A stretch of 64,000 nucleotides of DNA from Halichoerus grypus (lineage: Eukaryota > Chordata > Mammalia > Carnivora > Phocidae), in NCBI RefSeq assembly GCF_964656455.1, contig NC_135720.1:98716696-98780695 (forward strand), given 5' to 3'. Numbering within the stretch: position 1 is the stretch's first letter; each line of letters opens with the position of its first letter. Below are positions 11,950 through 24,044 of this stretch, one piece after another. The notes beneath the pieces were generated by a model that worked only from the letters and a program-made list of their open reading frames with translations, was not told where the DNA came from and made no database searches. Position numbers and translations under genes: made by a program.

Positions 11950-12115
11950 AGCTTCACCACTTAGCAGCTGGGTGACCATGGGAAGTTTCTTAAGTCTCAG
12001 ATGTCTCATCCTTAAAATGGACATAGTATGATAAAGAGGATAAAAGGATATAAGGGAGGTAAGTGTGCCTATCCAATACCTGCCACAAGGTAGATATATA
12101 GTTAATGTTCCTATT
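11950..12115 (+). mobile_element. MIR SINE fragment
   Basis: MIR landmarks are in order: 'caccacttagcagctgggtg', 'accatgggaagtttcttaag', 'tctcatccttaaaatgg', then the degenerate 3' part. The tRNA-like head is missing. Confidence 0.65.
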
Positions 12116-13582
12116 AGAGTGAAGAGCTTTTGGACCAGGGTGTAGGATTCCAGCCCTGCATACAGGACAGATCAGCAATGTGTCTGGCCCTATACCAGAT
12201 TTGGGGGTGGATCCATAGGGGGCAGGCACACTCAGGCAGTGCTGGGAGGATGGGGTTCCACTGCATTGATACTAGAGGCCACGAGAGCAGTCAGCTTCTT
12301 TCTGGGGTACACAGTACCCTTGTACATGGTAGCTGTTAAAATAATCAAACACAAATTTACTATTTTCTTTGGCGTTCATTTTTTCTGCAGCCATAATAAA
12401 ATTTAATTTCTCTGACATTAATTAATTAAGACTCCCAGGTTTGGTCATTAAGATTCTTAAAGCCTATAAAAACTAAACATTATAAGTCAACTAGTTAGAT
12501 TTCTTCCTCCCCAGGAAATGTATCAAATTGAACTTTAAAAAAGTTCACTATCATATACTATTTCAAGTATGGTCATGAGCTATTCAGATCAGTACTTAGA
12601 GCACCACCCACTACTGGTTTCATACCATGCCTAATTAGCAGTGAGCTACTTGAAAATATTTGATAGTTTTGACTTAACTAAAGAATATCATAAATATTTT
12701 TGGATGGCAGTTACACTGTCAAAACCCATCAAATTGAACAGTTACCTATGCGTTTTATTACAGGTAAATCATATCTCAATTTTAAAAGAAATATCATAAA
12801 CACTCAAAATAGCTGCATGCTAAAAGTTCTTAAGACTTTGTATTTTCACGTAGGATAATGCTCCATATAATTAATATGTGAGAGATAAGCACTTTCTAGT
12901 AGATCTTAATGGAGGGACCTAACCATCTTCTTTATCTGTAGGGATTCAAAGAATGTAAGATTAGGTACTGAGGTCAGTGACATGCTGAAACATTTGAATT
13001 CTCCCATTTGATGAAGCATCAATTCTTCCCCCCCCTTAAATTCTTTTATGTGACTGACAGTTTCATCCATTTTTTCCTGAGGCTACGACTGAAATTCCTT
13101 TGTACTTGTGGAAGCAAGTTTGCTGGTTCAAGAATTTTGTTTTACCTCTGCCTGGAAGACTTGTCAACGGCAAATTAGGACAAGGAATTCTAATTTATGT
13201 TTCAAAGGCCTCAACAGTAGTGAGAAGTATTTTTATTTACACCCCCCCCCAAAAAAAGTGTCAAGTCAAGATGATGAACCACAACACACTACTGTACAAT
13301 TATTAGAAGATTCCAGGAGGAGCTGTGAAATATGAGATACAAGGGCAAGTGGGGATAATGTGAGCTACTCCTAATAAGGCCCCTGAAGAGTTCAGGGCAG
13401 CAGCTGGAATTGCTCTGGAGGGGATGCAGAGTATGCATCTGCCCCTCACTTCTTCACATTCATATTCATACATACATACATATATACACATATACGCATA
13501 CACATAAAATCTCCATGTAAACATATATGCGAGAGTTAAAACTATGCTTAACATTTGTACTACTACATAATAAATCAAATTC
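12116..13582. other. Unique non-coding DNA with a small (CATA)-type run
   Basis: No gene or repeat family is recognised. A degenerate CATA/TACA dinucleotide-rich run lies at about 13459-13500. Short open frames occur but lack domain or splice support. Confidence 0.4.
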
Positions 13583-14399
13583 AAATACTAGTTGGGTTTT
13601 CTTTTCTGTTCCATTGATCTATGTGTCTGTTTTTGTGCCATACCTTACTGTCTTCATGATTACAACCTTGTAATACAGATTGAAGTCCAGAATCGTGATG
13701 CCTCCAGCTTCACTTTTCTTTCTCAAGATTGCTTTGGCTATCGGGGAACTTTCCTGGTTCCATACAAACTTTAGGATTGTTTGTTCTACCTCTGTGAAAA
13801 ATGCTGGTGGTATTTTGATAGGGATTGAATTAAATGTGTAGATTGCTTTGAGTAGTATAGACATCTTAACAATATTTGTTATTCAAATCCATGAGCATGG
13901 AATGTTTTTCCATTTCTTTGTGTGCTCTTCAATTTCTTTTTTAAGTGTTGTGTAGTTTTCAGAGTACAGATCTTTTACCTCTTTGGTTAGGTTTATTCCT
14001 ACGTATCTTATATTTTTGGTGCAATTGTAAATGGGATCAATTCCTTGATTTCTCTTTATGCTGCCTAATTATTTGTATATAGGAATGCAACAGATTTCTG
14101 TACGTTGATTTTGTATCCTACAACTTTGTTGAATTTGTGTATCAGTTCTAGCAATATTTTGGTGGAGTCTTTTGGGTTTTCTACATAGAGTATTGTGTCA
14201 TCTACAAATAGTGAAAGTCTGACATCTTCCTTGATGATCTGGGTGCCTTTTATTTCTTTGTCTGATTGCTGAGGCTAGGACTTCCAGTACTGTGTTTAAT
14301 AACAACGGTGGGAGTGGACATCCCTGTTGTGTTCCTGACAATAGAGGAAAAGCTCTCAGTTTATCCCCATTGAGGATGATATTAGCTGTGAGGTCTTTC

Positions 14400-14601
14400 T
14401 TTCTTTTTTTTAAAAGATTTTATTTATTTATTTGACAGAGAGAGAGACAGCGAGAGAGGGAACACAAGCAGGGGGAGTGGGAGAGGGAGAAGCAGGCTTC
14501 CCGCTGAGCAGGGAGCCCCATGCGGGGCTCGATCCCAGGACCCTGGAATCATGACCTGAGCCAAAGGCAGACGCTTAACGACTGAGCCACCCAGGCGCCC
14601 C
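14400..14601 (-). mobile_element. Can-SINE inserted in twin-primed L1, minus strand
   Basis: The reverse-complement SINE runs from a T/A-rich tail to 'agccacccaggcgcccc'. The flanking L1 sequence TGTGAGGTCTTTC is duplicated exactly at 14387-14399 and 14602-14614. Confidence 0.97.
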
Positions 14602-15757
14602 TGTGAGGTCTTTCATATATGGCCTTTATGATGTTGAGGTATGCTCCATCTATCCCTACTTTGCTGAGGGTTCTTATCAAGAAAGGATGCTGTATTTTGT
14701 CAAATGCTTTTTCCGCATCTATTGAGAGGATCATAGGGTTCTTATCCTTTCCTTTATTAATGTGGTGTATCATGATTGATTTGCAAATATTGAACAGAAT
14801 AGAAAATCCAAAAATGGACCCACAACTTATATGGTCAACTAATCTCCGACAATGCAGGAAAGGATACCCAAAGGAAAAAAGAAGTCTCTTCAATAAATGG
14901 TGTTGGGAAAACTGGACAACAACATACAGAAGAATGAAACTGGACCACTTTCTTACACCATACACAAAAATAAATTCAAAATGCATGAAAGACCTAAATG
15001 TGAGACAGGAAACCTCAAAATCCTAGAGGCAGCAACCTCTTTGGCATCAGCTACAGCAACTTCTTACTAGACACATCTCCAGAAACAAGGGAAACAAAAA
15101 CAAAAGAGAACTGTTGGGACTTCATCAAGATAAAAACCGTCTGCACAGCAAAGGAAATAATCAACAAAACCAAAAGGCAACCTAGTGAATGCAAGAAGAT
15201 ATTTGTAAACAACGTATGTGGTAAAGGGCTAGTATCCAAAATCTATAAAAAACTTATCAAACTCAACACCCAAAAAACAAATAATCCAGTTAAGAAATGG
15301 GCAGAAGACATGAATAGACACTTTTTTCCAAAGAAGACATGCAGATGGCTAATAGACACATGAAAAGATGCTCAAGATCACTCATCATCAGGGAAATACA
15401 AATCAAAACCATGATGAGATACCACCTCATACTTGTCAGAATGGCTAAAATTAACAACACAAGAAAAAACAAGTGTTGGCAAGGGTGTGGAGAAAGGCAA
15501 ACCCTCTTACACTGCTGGTGGGAAGGCAAACTGGTACAGTCACTCTGGAGGAGAACAGTGTGAAGGTTCCTCAAAAAGTTAAAAATAGAACCACCCTACA
15601 ATCCAGCATTTGCACTAGTAGGTATTTACCCAAAGGACAGAAAAATACAGATTCAAAGGGGTACATGCTCTCCAATGTTTATAGCAGCATTATCAACAAT
15701 AGCCAAACTATGGAGAGAGCCTAGATGTCCATCAACTGATGAATGAATAAAGATGTG

Positions 15758-15760
<3 letters not shown>

Positions 15761-15812
<52 letters not shown>
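15761..15812. repeat. (TA)26 microsatellite inside L1 ORF2
   Basis: Pure TA repeat placed where other L1 copies in the window have only 'gtggtatatatatacaatgg'. It arose by expansion of a short TA tract native to L1. Confidence 0.98.
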
Positions 15813-15819
<7 letters not shown>

Positions 15820-16246
15820 GAATATTGCTCAGTCATCAAAAAGAATGAAGTCTTGCCATTTGCAATGGTATGGATGGAGCTAGAATATATAATGCTAAGT
15901 GAAATAAGTGAGAGAAAGACAAATACTATATGATTTCACTCATATGTGGAATTTAAGAAACAAAACAGATGGACATATGGGAGGGGGAGAAAAGATAGAG
16001 GGAAACAAACCGTAAGAGACTCTTAAAGATGGAGAACAAACAGAGGGTTGATGGAGGGAGGTGGTTGGGGGATGAGATAAATGGGTGATGGGTATTAAGG
16101 AGGGCACCTATGATGTTGAGCACTGGGTATTATATGTAAGTGATAAATCACTAAATTCTATTCCTGAAACCAATGTTGCACTATATGCTAACTAGAATTT
16201 AAACAAAAACTTGAAACAAATAAACAAAAAAGATAAATACTAGTTG

Positions 16247-17716
16247 AAGTATTAGCAAAAACAATGGCTTGATCCTTATTGTTCTGCTGACATGTTATAA
16301 TGAATATTTATCATGAATATGCAGAAGAGCTTAATAACTTTACAGTTAATGCCTATATACCCACCACTTAGAATCTATAATTAATATTTTGCCATATTTG
16401 TTTCATCACATATCCATCAATTTATCCATCCTGCTATCCATCCATCCATCTTATTTTTTGAAGCATTTCAAAGTAAGCAACATACCTCAGTACCTCTAAA
16501 TCTCACAATGGTTTTTATTTACTCTTTCATCTTGTTGCTACTCTAGTCACTAAATGATTACATTGGTACTTTTAGCCTTATTCTAAAGACATGTTTTTTC
16601 AGTATTGAATCTTGAATGAATCCTGAATGAAAGTATTTTACTTATGAGATGGTTCTATTGGCAATATTATAGGGAATATGCAAGTGGGGATAAAGAGGAA
16701 TAGATTTCTATTTTAAGCTCCATTCAGCACAATGCAGAAAATGTAATCTAGTAAAATTAATGTAAATTTGGTTGCTTTCATGTTCATGATTTTCCTTAGA
16801 CATCTCAGGTTTAAACTCAGCAGAATTCAAAACTGACCCATCACTCTCCTCCTCTCTAGGACTGACACTAAGAGACTGAGGCGTCAGTGGAGAGAGATGG
16901 GTGGATATACTCCTCAATTTTGAACAGCATGTCTCCTGTCACGGAATCATCTCAGATTCATTATATCCTGTCTCGTCCTCAGACATATCCTCTTCCATGC
17001 CCCCAACTAGTTGAGATGTAACTGGAGGATTATGCAGTCCCTGGAGGGTTGTTCTTCTCCACAATCTCCAATGGGCATACTCAGCAAGGACATCCCTCCC
17101 ACCCCCTACACTCTCACTGATATCATTCTTAACAATTGTCCCTTCACATGTGACAACACGGCAAGGAGCAGAGAAGAAAGCACATGAGCTTTTGCATACT
17201 CCCCCATCCCTCTCTGCATTTCAGGAAACTTGACAATTTTTCTTTGGTCCACTCACAAATACACAGACCACACACTCATTTCTACTCTCTGACATCTAGT
17301 TCATGGTGGTACAGATGCATCCTCTATTTGTTTTGGCTTCAACCACTGGGAGAGGCAGAATTCCCTTTTCATCTCAGATCCTCAAATTTAAAGAATGCTC
17401 TATACTTCCCCATCACCTTACACACAGAATTTTCATATTTCACCTAACAATCTTTCCAAAATTTCTAGCTGTCTATTCCAGCCTAGAGGGTTTTACACGC
17501 ATTCCCTGTGCCTGGTAAAACAGGATAACTAAATAAGCTTCCAAATTTATTGCGTAAACTAAGATCTAGTCCTTGGGAGATCAGAAGCTTAGCATTACCT
17601 TATTATGTTTCTCTTTGCATTTCAGCTGTAACCTCCATTTCCCTGGTGCATGGAGGCCAAAGCTTAGTTTGAACAAAGGAAAAGTGGTGGGATTTCATAC
17701 TGAAAAAAATAAACAT
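16247..17716. other. Non-coding, no recognised element
   Basis: AT-rich to neutral unique-looking sequence with a small TCCATC-rich patch at about 16410-16452. No coding signal could be supported. Confidence 0.4.
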
Positions 17717-17912
17717 GGGGCGCCTGGGTCGCTCAGTCGGTTAAGCATCTGCCTTCAGCTCAGGTCATCATCCCAAAACCCTGGGATGGAACCCTGCATC
17801 AGGCTCCCTGCTCATCAGGGGAGTCTGCTTCTCTTTCTCCTTCTGCGTGCTGCTCCCCCTGCTTGCGTGCTTTCTCTTTCTCTGTCAAATAAATAAAATC
17901 TTAAAAAAAAAG
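17717..17912 (+). mobile_element. Can-SINE, plus strand
   Basis: The head 'ggggcgcctgggtcgctcag' is followed by a diverged B-box region, a CT-rich block, 'caaataaataaaatctt' and an A-run. A-rich flanks make the duplication hard to fix. Several substitutions from the younger copies, such as 'catcatcccaaaaccctggg', suggest an older copy. Confidence 0.93.
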
Positions 17913-17998
17913 AAACAAACAAATAAAAAATAATAACTTAATACTCTTCAGCTCATCTCTTCACATCTGCACTGTGTGAGTCAATCTGTTGACTAGAC

Positions 17999-18213
17999 CA
18001 CTGGTTCTTAACCAGGGTGATTTTGTCCCATGGGGGGCATTCAGCAATGTCTGAAGACACTTTTGGTTTTCACAGTTGGAGGAGGTGTATGCTACTGGCT
18101 TCTGGTAGAGACGTGGGATGCTCCTAAACAATGTACAATGCATAGGACAGTCCCCACAACAAAAAACGTTCCCAGCATAAAATATCAAGTAGTGCCAAGG
18201 TTGAGAAACCCTG
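17999..18213 (+). mobile_element. MER5A (hAT-Charlie non-autonomous DNA transposon)
   Basis: A near-complete copy runs from CACTGGTTCTTAACC to the inverted terminal repeat GGTTGAGAAACCCTG. Internal landmarks are 'ggtgattttgtcccatgggg', 'tgctactggcttctgg' and 'aatgtacaatgcatagga'. Flanks GACTAGAC and GTCTAACC resemble an eroded 8-bp duplication of the TCTAGA type used by this family. No transposase is encoded. Confidence 0.9.
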
Positions 18214-18321
18214 GTCTAACCTAATGTATCTAAAACTAAAGGGTGCAAACTTTCAGCTATGAGATAAGTAAGGTCTGAGAATCTAATGTAAAACATGATG
18301 ATTAGACAGGGTAACACTCTA

Positions 18322-18637
18322 CAGTAGTCCCCCTTATCCAGTGGAATGATTCCAAGACTCTCAGTGGATCATTAAGTGGACACTACTGAACCGTATATAT
18401 TCTGTTTTCTCCTATATATACATACCCATGATAAAGCTTAATTTATAAAGAGGTGCAGTAAGAGATTTACAATAACTAATAATATTATAAAACAATTATA
18501 ACAATATACTGTAACAAATTTATCCACAATTTAAAATTTATGATATTTTAATTTCTAGAATTATCCATTTAATATTTTTATATCATGGTGACCACAAATA
18601 ACTGAAACTGGAAAGCAAAGTCATGGATATACTACTG
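18322..18637 (+). mobile_element. Tigger-like (TcMar) non-autonomous DNA transposon
   Basis: The element begins CAGTAGTCCCCCTTATCC and ends with the shortened inverted repeat 'actactg'. A TA dinucleotide flanks each side (18320-18321 and 18638-18639), as expected for Tc1/mariner-class insertion. The internal 'gataaagcttaatttataaa' and 'acaatatactgtaa' segments match a Tigger-related mammalian family from memory. It has no coding capacity. Confidence 0.75.
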
Positions 18638-18644
18638 TAATGTA

Positions 18645-18810
18645 TAACTGAAATTAGCTAAGAGAATAGAACTTAAATGTTCTCACACACAAAGAAAAAT
18701 AACTATGAGAGGTGATGATATGTTAATTAACTAGATGAGAGTGAATCCTTTCACAATATATACATATATCAAAATCATGATGTATGCTTTAAGTATCTTA
18801 CCATTTTTCA
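18645..18810 (+). mobile_element. Possible old L1M 3'-end fragment
   Basis: The phrase around 'agagaatagaacttaaatgt' followed by 'ctcacacacaaagaaa' resembles the end of an old L1M. It is weakly preserved and abuts the next L1 fragment. Confidence 0.4.
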
Positions 18811-19786
18811 CAGAATGGATAAAAAACAAAACCCATCTATGTGCTGCCTACAAGAGACCCATTTCAGGCCAAAAGACACATGCAGACTAAAAGTGAGGAT
18901 TTGGAGAAACATTTATCATGCAAATGGATGTCAAAAGAAAGTTGGAGTACCAGTAATTATATTGGTCACAAGAGACTTTAAAACAAAGACTATAATAAGA
19001 GAAGAAAACTATATAACAGTAAAGGGGACACTACAACAAGAAGATATAATAATGGTAAACATCAAAAACTAATGATGTACCATATGGTGACGAACATAAC
19101 ATAATAAAATTAAATTAAATTAAAAATAATAAAAATAATTGTAAATATTTATGCAACCAAGATGGGAGCACCCAAATACAGAAAACATTTAATAACTAGC
19201 ATAAAGGAACTAATTGATAGTAATACAATAGTAGGGCATTTTAACACCTCATTTACATCAATGGACAGATTATCCAAACAAAAAATCAACAAAGAAACAG
19301 TGACTTTGAATGACATATTAGACCAGAAGGATTTAACAGATATATTCAGAATATTCAATGCTAAAAGAGCAGAAGACACATTCTTTTCTAGTACACATGG
19401 AACATGCTCCAGAATAGATCACATTAGGCCACAAAACAAGTCTCAACAAATTCAAAAAGATCAGTCATACCATGCATCCTTTCTGACCACAATGCTATAA
19501 AACTAGAACTCAACCACAAGAAAAAATCTGTAAAGAGCACAAACACAAGGAAGTTAAATAACATGTTACTAAACAATGATGGGACAACTAAGAAATCAAA
19601 GAAGAACCAAGAAATTAGATGTAAACAAATGAAAATACAACAGTACAAAATCTCTGAGATGCAGCAAAAGCTGTTCTAAGAGGGAAGTTTATAGCACTAC
19701 AGGCCTACCTCAAGAAGTAAGAAAAATCTCAAAAAAAAAAAAAAAAAAAACACCTAACCTTACATCTAAAGGAGCTAAAACAAAGG
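18811..19786 (+). mobile_element. L1 ORF2 endonuclease-region fragment, plus strand
   Basis: The plus strand encodes decayed L1 endonuclease sequence. CCLQETHFRPKDT (about 18843-18881) retains the catalytic Glu. Past the 74-bp insert come pieces such as SKQKINKET and CSRIDH. It ends in an A-run (about 19731-19750) and a short LKEL-like stretch. Frameshifts and stops are present. It is interrupted at 19060-19133 by a micro-L1 and abuts an inverted L1 fragment at about 19787. Confidence 0.88.
19060..19133 (+). mobile_element. 74-bp L1 insertion made only of the L1 3' terminus
   Basis: The insert starts 'catcaaaaactaatgatgta', identical in kind to the last ~55 nt of the L1s ending at 11450 and 54799, and finishes in an ATTAA-rich tail. 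Flanking 12-bp repeats AATAATGGTAAA (19048-19059) and AATAATTGTAAA (19134-19145) match at 11 of 12 positions. Removing the insert makes the surrounding old L1 read through. Confidence 0.85.
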
Positions 19787-21395
19787 GGGGGGACCTCCAT
19801 ACTGTCTTCCACAGTGGCTCCACCAGTTTGCATTCCCATCAATAGTACACAAGGGTTCCTTTTCCCCACATCCTTGCCAACACCGGTTGTTTCTTGAGTT
19901 TTTGATTTTAGCCATTCTGACTGGTGTAAGGTGATATCTCATTGTTCTTTTGATTTGCATTTCCCTGCTGATGAGTGGTACTGAGCATCTTTTCATGTGT
20001 CTGTTGGCCATCTGGATGTCTTCTTTGGAGAAATGTCTGTTCTTGTCTTCTGCCCATTTTTTCATTGGATTATTCATTTTGGGGGTGTTGAGTTATATTA
20101 GTTCTTTATATGTTTTGGATACCAACCCTTTATGAGATATGTCATTTGCAAATATCTTCTCCCATTCAGTTGGTTGTCTTTTAGTTTTGTTGATTGTCTC
20201 CTTTGGGTGCAGAACTTTCTTATTTTGAGGTAGTCGCAATAGTTTATTTCTGCTTTTATTTCCCTTGCCACAGGAGACATATCTAGAAAAATGTTGCTTT
20301 GGCCGATGTCAGAGAAATTGCTGCCTATGTTCTCTTCTAGGATTTTTATCGTTTCAGTTGTCCTACTTAGGTCATTAATTCATTTTGAGTTTATTTTTGT
20401 GAATGGTGTAAGAAAGTGGTCCAGTTTCATTCTTTTGCATGTAGCTGTCCAGTTCTCCCAGCACCATTTGTTGAAGAGACTCTCATTTTCCCATTGCATA
20501 TTCTTGACTCTTTTGTTGAAGATTAATTGACCATTTAATCGTGGGTTTGTTTCTGGGCTTTCTATTCTGTTCTATTGATTTATGTGTCTATTTTAGTGTC
20601 AGTACCATACTGTTTTGATTATATACAGCTTTGTGTTACATCTTAAAATCTGGGATTGTAATAGGTTTAGTTTTATTCTTCTTTTTCAAGATTGCTTTGG
20701 CTATTCCAGGTCTTTTGTGGTTCCATACAAATTTTAGGATTGTTTGTTTAGTTCTGTGACAAATGCTGTTGGTATTTTGATAGAGATTACATGAAATCTG
20801 TAGATTTCTTTGGGAAGTATAGACATTTTAACAGTATTTGTTCTTTCAATCCATGAGCATACAGTGTCTTTCCATTTGTTTATATAATCTTCAATTTCTT
20901 GCATCACTGTTTAATAGTTTTCAGAGTATAGGTCTCTCACCCCCTTGGTTAAGTTTATTCCTAGGTATTTTATTATTTTTGGTGTAATTGTAAATGGGAT
21001 TGCTCTTAATGTCCCTTTCTGCTGCTTCATTATTAGTGTATAGAAATGCTATAGATTTCTGTACATTGATTTTGCATCCTGCAACTTTACTGAATTCATT
21101 GATCGATTCTAGTAGTTTGGTTTTGGTTATTTTTTTTTTTTATGGAGTCTTTAGGGTTTACTATATATAAGTATCATGTCATCTGCCAATAGTGAAAGTT
21201 TCACTTTTTCCTTACCAATTTGGATGCCTTTCATTCCTTTTTCTTGTCTGATTGCTGTGGCTAGGATTTCCAGTATTATGTTGAATAAAAGTGGTGAGAG
21301 TGGACATCCTTGCTTGTTCCTAATCTTAGGGGGAAACTCTCAGTTTTTCTTCATTGAGGAGGATGTGAACTGTGGGTTTTTCATAAGGATTTAAG
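19787..21395 (-). mobile_element. L1 fragment (reverse transcriptase to C-terminus), minus strand
   Basis: Reverse-complement ORF2 runs from about the mid reverse transcriptase (high-coordinate end) to the zinc-knuckle region (low end). It retains [22 protein letters not shown] in a minus frame at about 19.95-20.06 kb. No 3' UTR is present, so its 3' end is lost at the junction with the plus-strand fragment. Many short broken frames mark it as an old copy. Confidence 0.85.
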
Positions 21396-21410
21396 ATCTA
21401 ATAACATTTC

Positions 21411-21609
21411 GGGGCGCCTGGGTGGCTCAGTCGTTAAGCATCCGCCTTCGGCTTGGGTCATGATCCCAGGGTCCTGGGATCAAGCCCTGCGTTGGGCTCC
21501 CAGCTCAGGGGGAAGCCTGCTTCTCCCTCTCCCACTCCCCCTGCTTGTGATCCCTCTCTCACTATGTCTCTCTCTGTCAAATAAATAAATAAAATCTTAA
21601 AAAAAAAAA
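21411..21609 (+). mobile_element. Can-SINE, plus strand
   Basis: Complete head-to-tail SINE. Duplications ATCTAATAACATTTC (21396-21410) and ATCTAAGAACATTTC (21610-21624) differ at one base. It inserted at the edge of the old minus-strand L1. Confidence 0.97.
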
Positions 21610-21899
21610 ATCTAAGAACATTTCAATATAATCACGAATAACATAACCAGATCTTATCTGGCCAGTGGAACACACAGGGTGAATCACACATATGCACACA
21701 CACAGAGATTTCCAATTCTACTGTGGGCTTTGATACTAATATTATTACTTCATTTCATCTTGTTTTGTTTTGCATAGGTGTAATAATAGAGAAAAGGTGA
21801 CAAATTAAAGTGAAGCCAAAAAATGGAAAGAAAACAGAATTAAATATATGTATCAAACCTATACTCTGGATCATACATTACACATAGCTGTTTTATTTT

Positions 21900-22030
21900 T
21901 TTCTTACAGTTCTCCAATAGTCCTTTGAAGTAGGAAATTATTTTTGCCTTATTTCTGTCATTCTACATATGATGAAATTGGGCTGAGAGAGATTAAGGAA
22001 AATGCCCTTTCAAGTCCAGAGCTTTAAACC
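21900..22030 (-). mobile_element. MIR SINE fragment, minus strand
   Basis: The reverse-complement MIR core is seen: 'aatagtcctttgaagtagga', 'gatgaaattgggctgagaga' and 'gattaaggaaaatgcccttt'. Diverged. Confidence 0.55.
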
Positions 22031-23400
22031 TAATGAAGTCTAGCTCCAAAGTCCCTGATCTTACTACTCATGCTAGAGAGAGGATGTATTCAGCAGGGTT
22101 TTACAGTGTGCCTATCATATGCCAGATGCTTAATCATGATCATGGAACAGGAACTTGGAACATGAAGAACTTTTTTTTTATTTCCTTCATTCCACACATA
22201 TTTATTGGATACTTAATGTGTACCAAATAGAGAAGCTCCTACCTAGAAATGTTGACATGGAATAAATGACAAATATTAGTCATCTGCTGACAACTACTGA
22301 ATCTCACCCATTCCTGTTGATCAGTTTCCCAGAAGGGCCCTTCTGCACTAGGGCTGGTAACATCACATTATTAGGAGCTTGCAGTCCCCAGGGATTTATC
22401 TGCTTATCCTCAGAACCCTAGATTCTGGGCTCATTCTGGCTTCAGTGACTTTTTTCTACCATAGTTTATTTATGACCTGCAAATTACTAATTTTAAAAAA
22501 TTCAAATAATTTAAAATTGTCTTTCTTTTAAAAACTTACAGGCATGCCTCTATCTTATATGTGTTATACAGTACCAGGTTCATAGCAGACAGAGATGGTT
22601 TTTCCCCCAGAAAGAAACTTAGAGAATATCAACCCAACCCACTCATTTTACTGATAAGGACAGGACATTAAGGCACAGAGAGATGGCTTTATTTTTTGTA
22701 CTCGTATGCCTAGTTAGTAGCAGAACTAAGACAAAAACTCAAGTCTCCTCACTCCTGGGCTAGTACTATTTCCAATTCTATGTCCCTGCTCATTTGAATT
22801 AAGTTAATTCTTCAAATAAGGAAGACTTTTCAATTATAACTCTAATTATAGGTATGAGAGTCACAAAATTCTCTGCTTATTCCCATGCCCATTCTCTAAT
22901 TAAACAAGTGATAAAAGATGTGACTGACGTAATGAACATCAAAAAAAAAATAATGAAATAAGCATTATGAGGTTATGAGTTGGCTTGAGATCAATTCACT
23001 GGTCTTCATTATACTTATTCATACAAGTTTGGATTTTATCCAAATGAGCTCCAACTCTACATTTTAATTCAACAGAATGGTATCTTCACAAGTTTTATGC
23101 ATCAAAAAAAGTAAGACATCAAACTCAATCAAAAATTTGGTTAAGTTCATTTATGCATAAGACATTATAACAGGCAGTAAAGGGAATAAAATGTTTCTAA
23201 GACATAGTTCCTTATCTTAAAAATGACAATTTACAATCTCTTCATAAAAATAGCAGAATTGCTTTTAGGAGTAGAATCATGTCATTCATTCATTTATTCA
23301 TTCATTCACTGGCCAAATTATCTATTGAGCATCTATTACACACAAGCACTGTGTTAAGGAAATTATCAGCAAAAACAAGCAAACAAAAGCAGCACAGATA
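22031..23400. other. Unique non-coding DNA with a second MIR-like piece and a (CATT)n patch
   Basis: At 22630-22770 'ttttactgataaggacagga' and 'ttaaggcacagagagatggc' resemble a minus-strand MIR. A short degenerate CATT/ATTC repeat lies at about 23283-23310. Nothing else is identified. Confidence 0.4.
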
Positions 23401-23950
23401 TAGGTGTATTAATTATGTATTGTTGCATAACAACTCTAAAACTTAGGGACTTACAACAAGAAAAATGTATTATCCCACAGTTTCTGTGGGTTTGGAGTTC
23501 AAGCATAACTCAACTGAACGCCTATGGCTCAAAATCTCTCATGGGTTCACATTAAGCTGTCAGCTGGAGCTGCTGTCTCATCTGAAAGCTCAACAGTAAA
23601 GGAGGGTGGCAGGAAATGATCTGTTTCCAAGCCCACTGACAGGGTTATTGAACATGCGTCAGTCCTTTGCTATGTGGTCCTCTGCACAGGGCTGACTTAT
23701 GACATGGCAGCTGGCTTCCTACAGGGAGAGCAATCTAAGACAGAACACCCCAAACAGAAGCCATCAGGTTTTATATCCTAATCTCAGAAGTGACACCCCC
23801 CCATGTCATCATATCTGCATTATCCTATTGATGAGAAGCAAGTCAATATGTCTAGTCCAGATTCAAGATTCTGTCTTTGTGACAGAATCACAAAGGGGGG
23901 CAAAGGGAAGAGTCAGTGGAGGCCATTTTAAAGGCTTCCTAAAAGACTTT
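23401..23950 (-). mobile_element. Probable MaLR-type LTR relic, minus strand
   Basis: The segment opens 'tgtattaattatgtattgtt', then 'gcataacaactctaaaactt' and 'cacagtttctgtgggtttgg', and later 'gcattatcctattgatgaga' with 'agcaagtcaatatgtctag'. This is the layout of an old MLT1-type LTR in reverse orientation. It is strongly diverged and the right end is uncertain. Confidence 0.5.
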
Positions 23951-24044
23951 CCTTAAGGACAACAGATCTTGCCAGTGAGAAGCTTAGAGCCTTTTTATGT
24001 TGACTTTTTACTATGTTGTCCTGTGGCTTTAAAAAGTGACTGGC

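Larger units (their letters stand above)
13595..16234 (+). mobile_element. Twin-primed L1: inverted 5' part plus sense 3' part
   Basis: Perfect 12-bp duplications AAATACTAGTTG at 13583-13594 and 16235-16246 bound one insertion with two opposite halves. 13595 to about 14792 is minus-strand ORF2, from the reverse transcriptase segment [14 protein letters not shown] back to the region ending near a 'cagaaaag' sequence. About 14793 to 16234 is plus-strand and starts at the same point of ORF2 ('gaacagaatagaaaatcc'). It continues through the C-terminus, 3' UTR and A-rich tail. The two halves are adjacent in the L1 consensus, overlapping by roughly 16 nt, and meet at a GAAC microhomology (14792-14795). 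This is the expected product of twin priming. A SINE and a (TA)n array lie inside. Confidence 0.95.

Noticed and set aside
16410..16452. TCCATC-rich patch as a tandem array or CRISPR-like repeat
   Set aside because: Only a few degenerate hexamer units with no spacers; simple-sequence slippage explains it.
18815..19072. Plus-strand frame as an independent endonuclease gene
   Set aside because: It is decayed L1 ORF2 that runs into the micro-L1 insertion, and its last codons come from that insertion.
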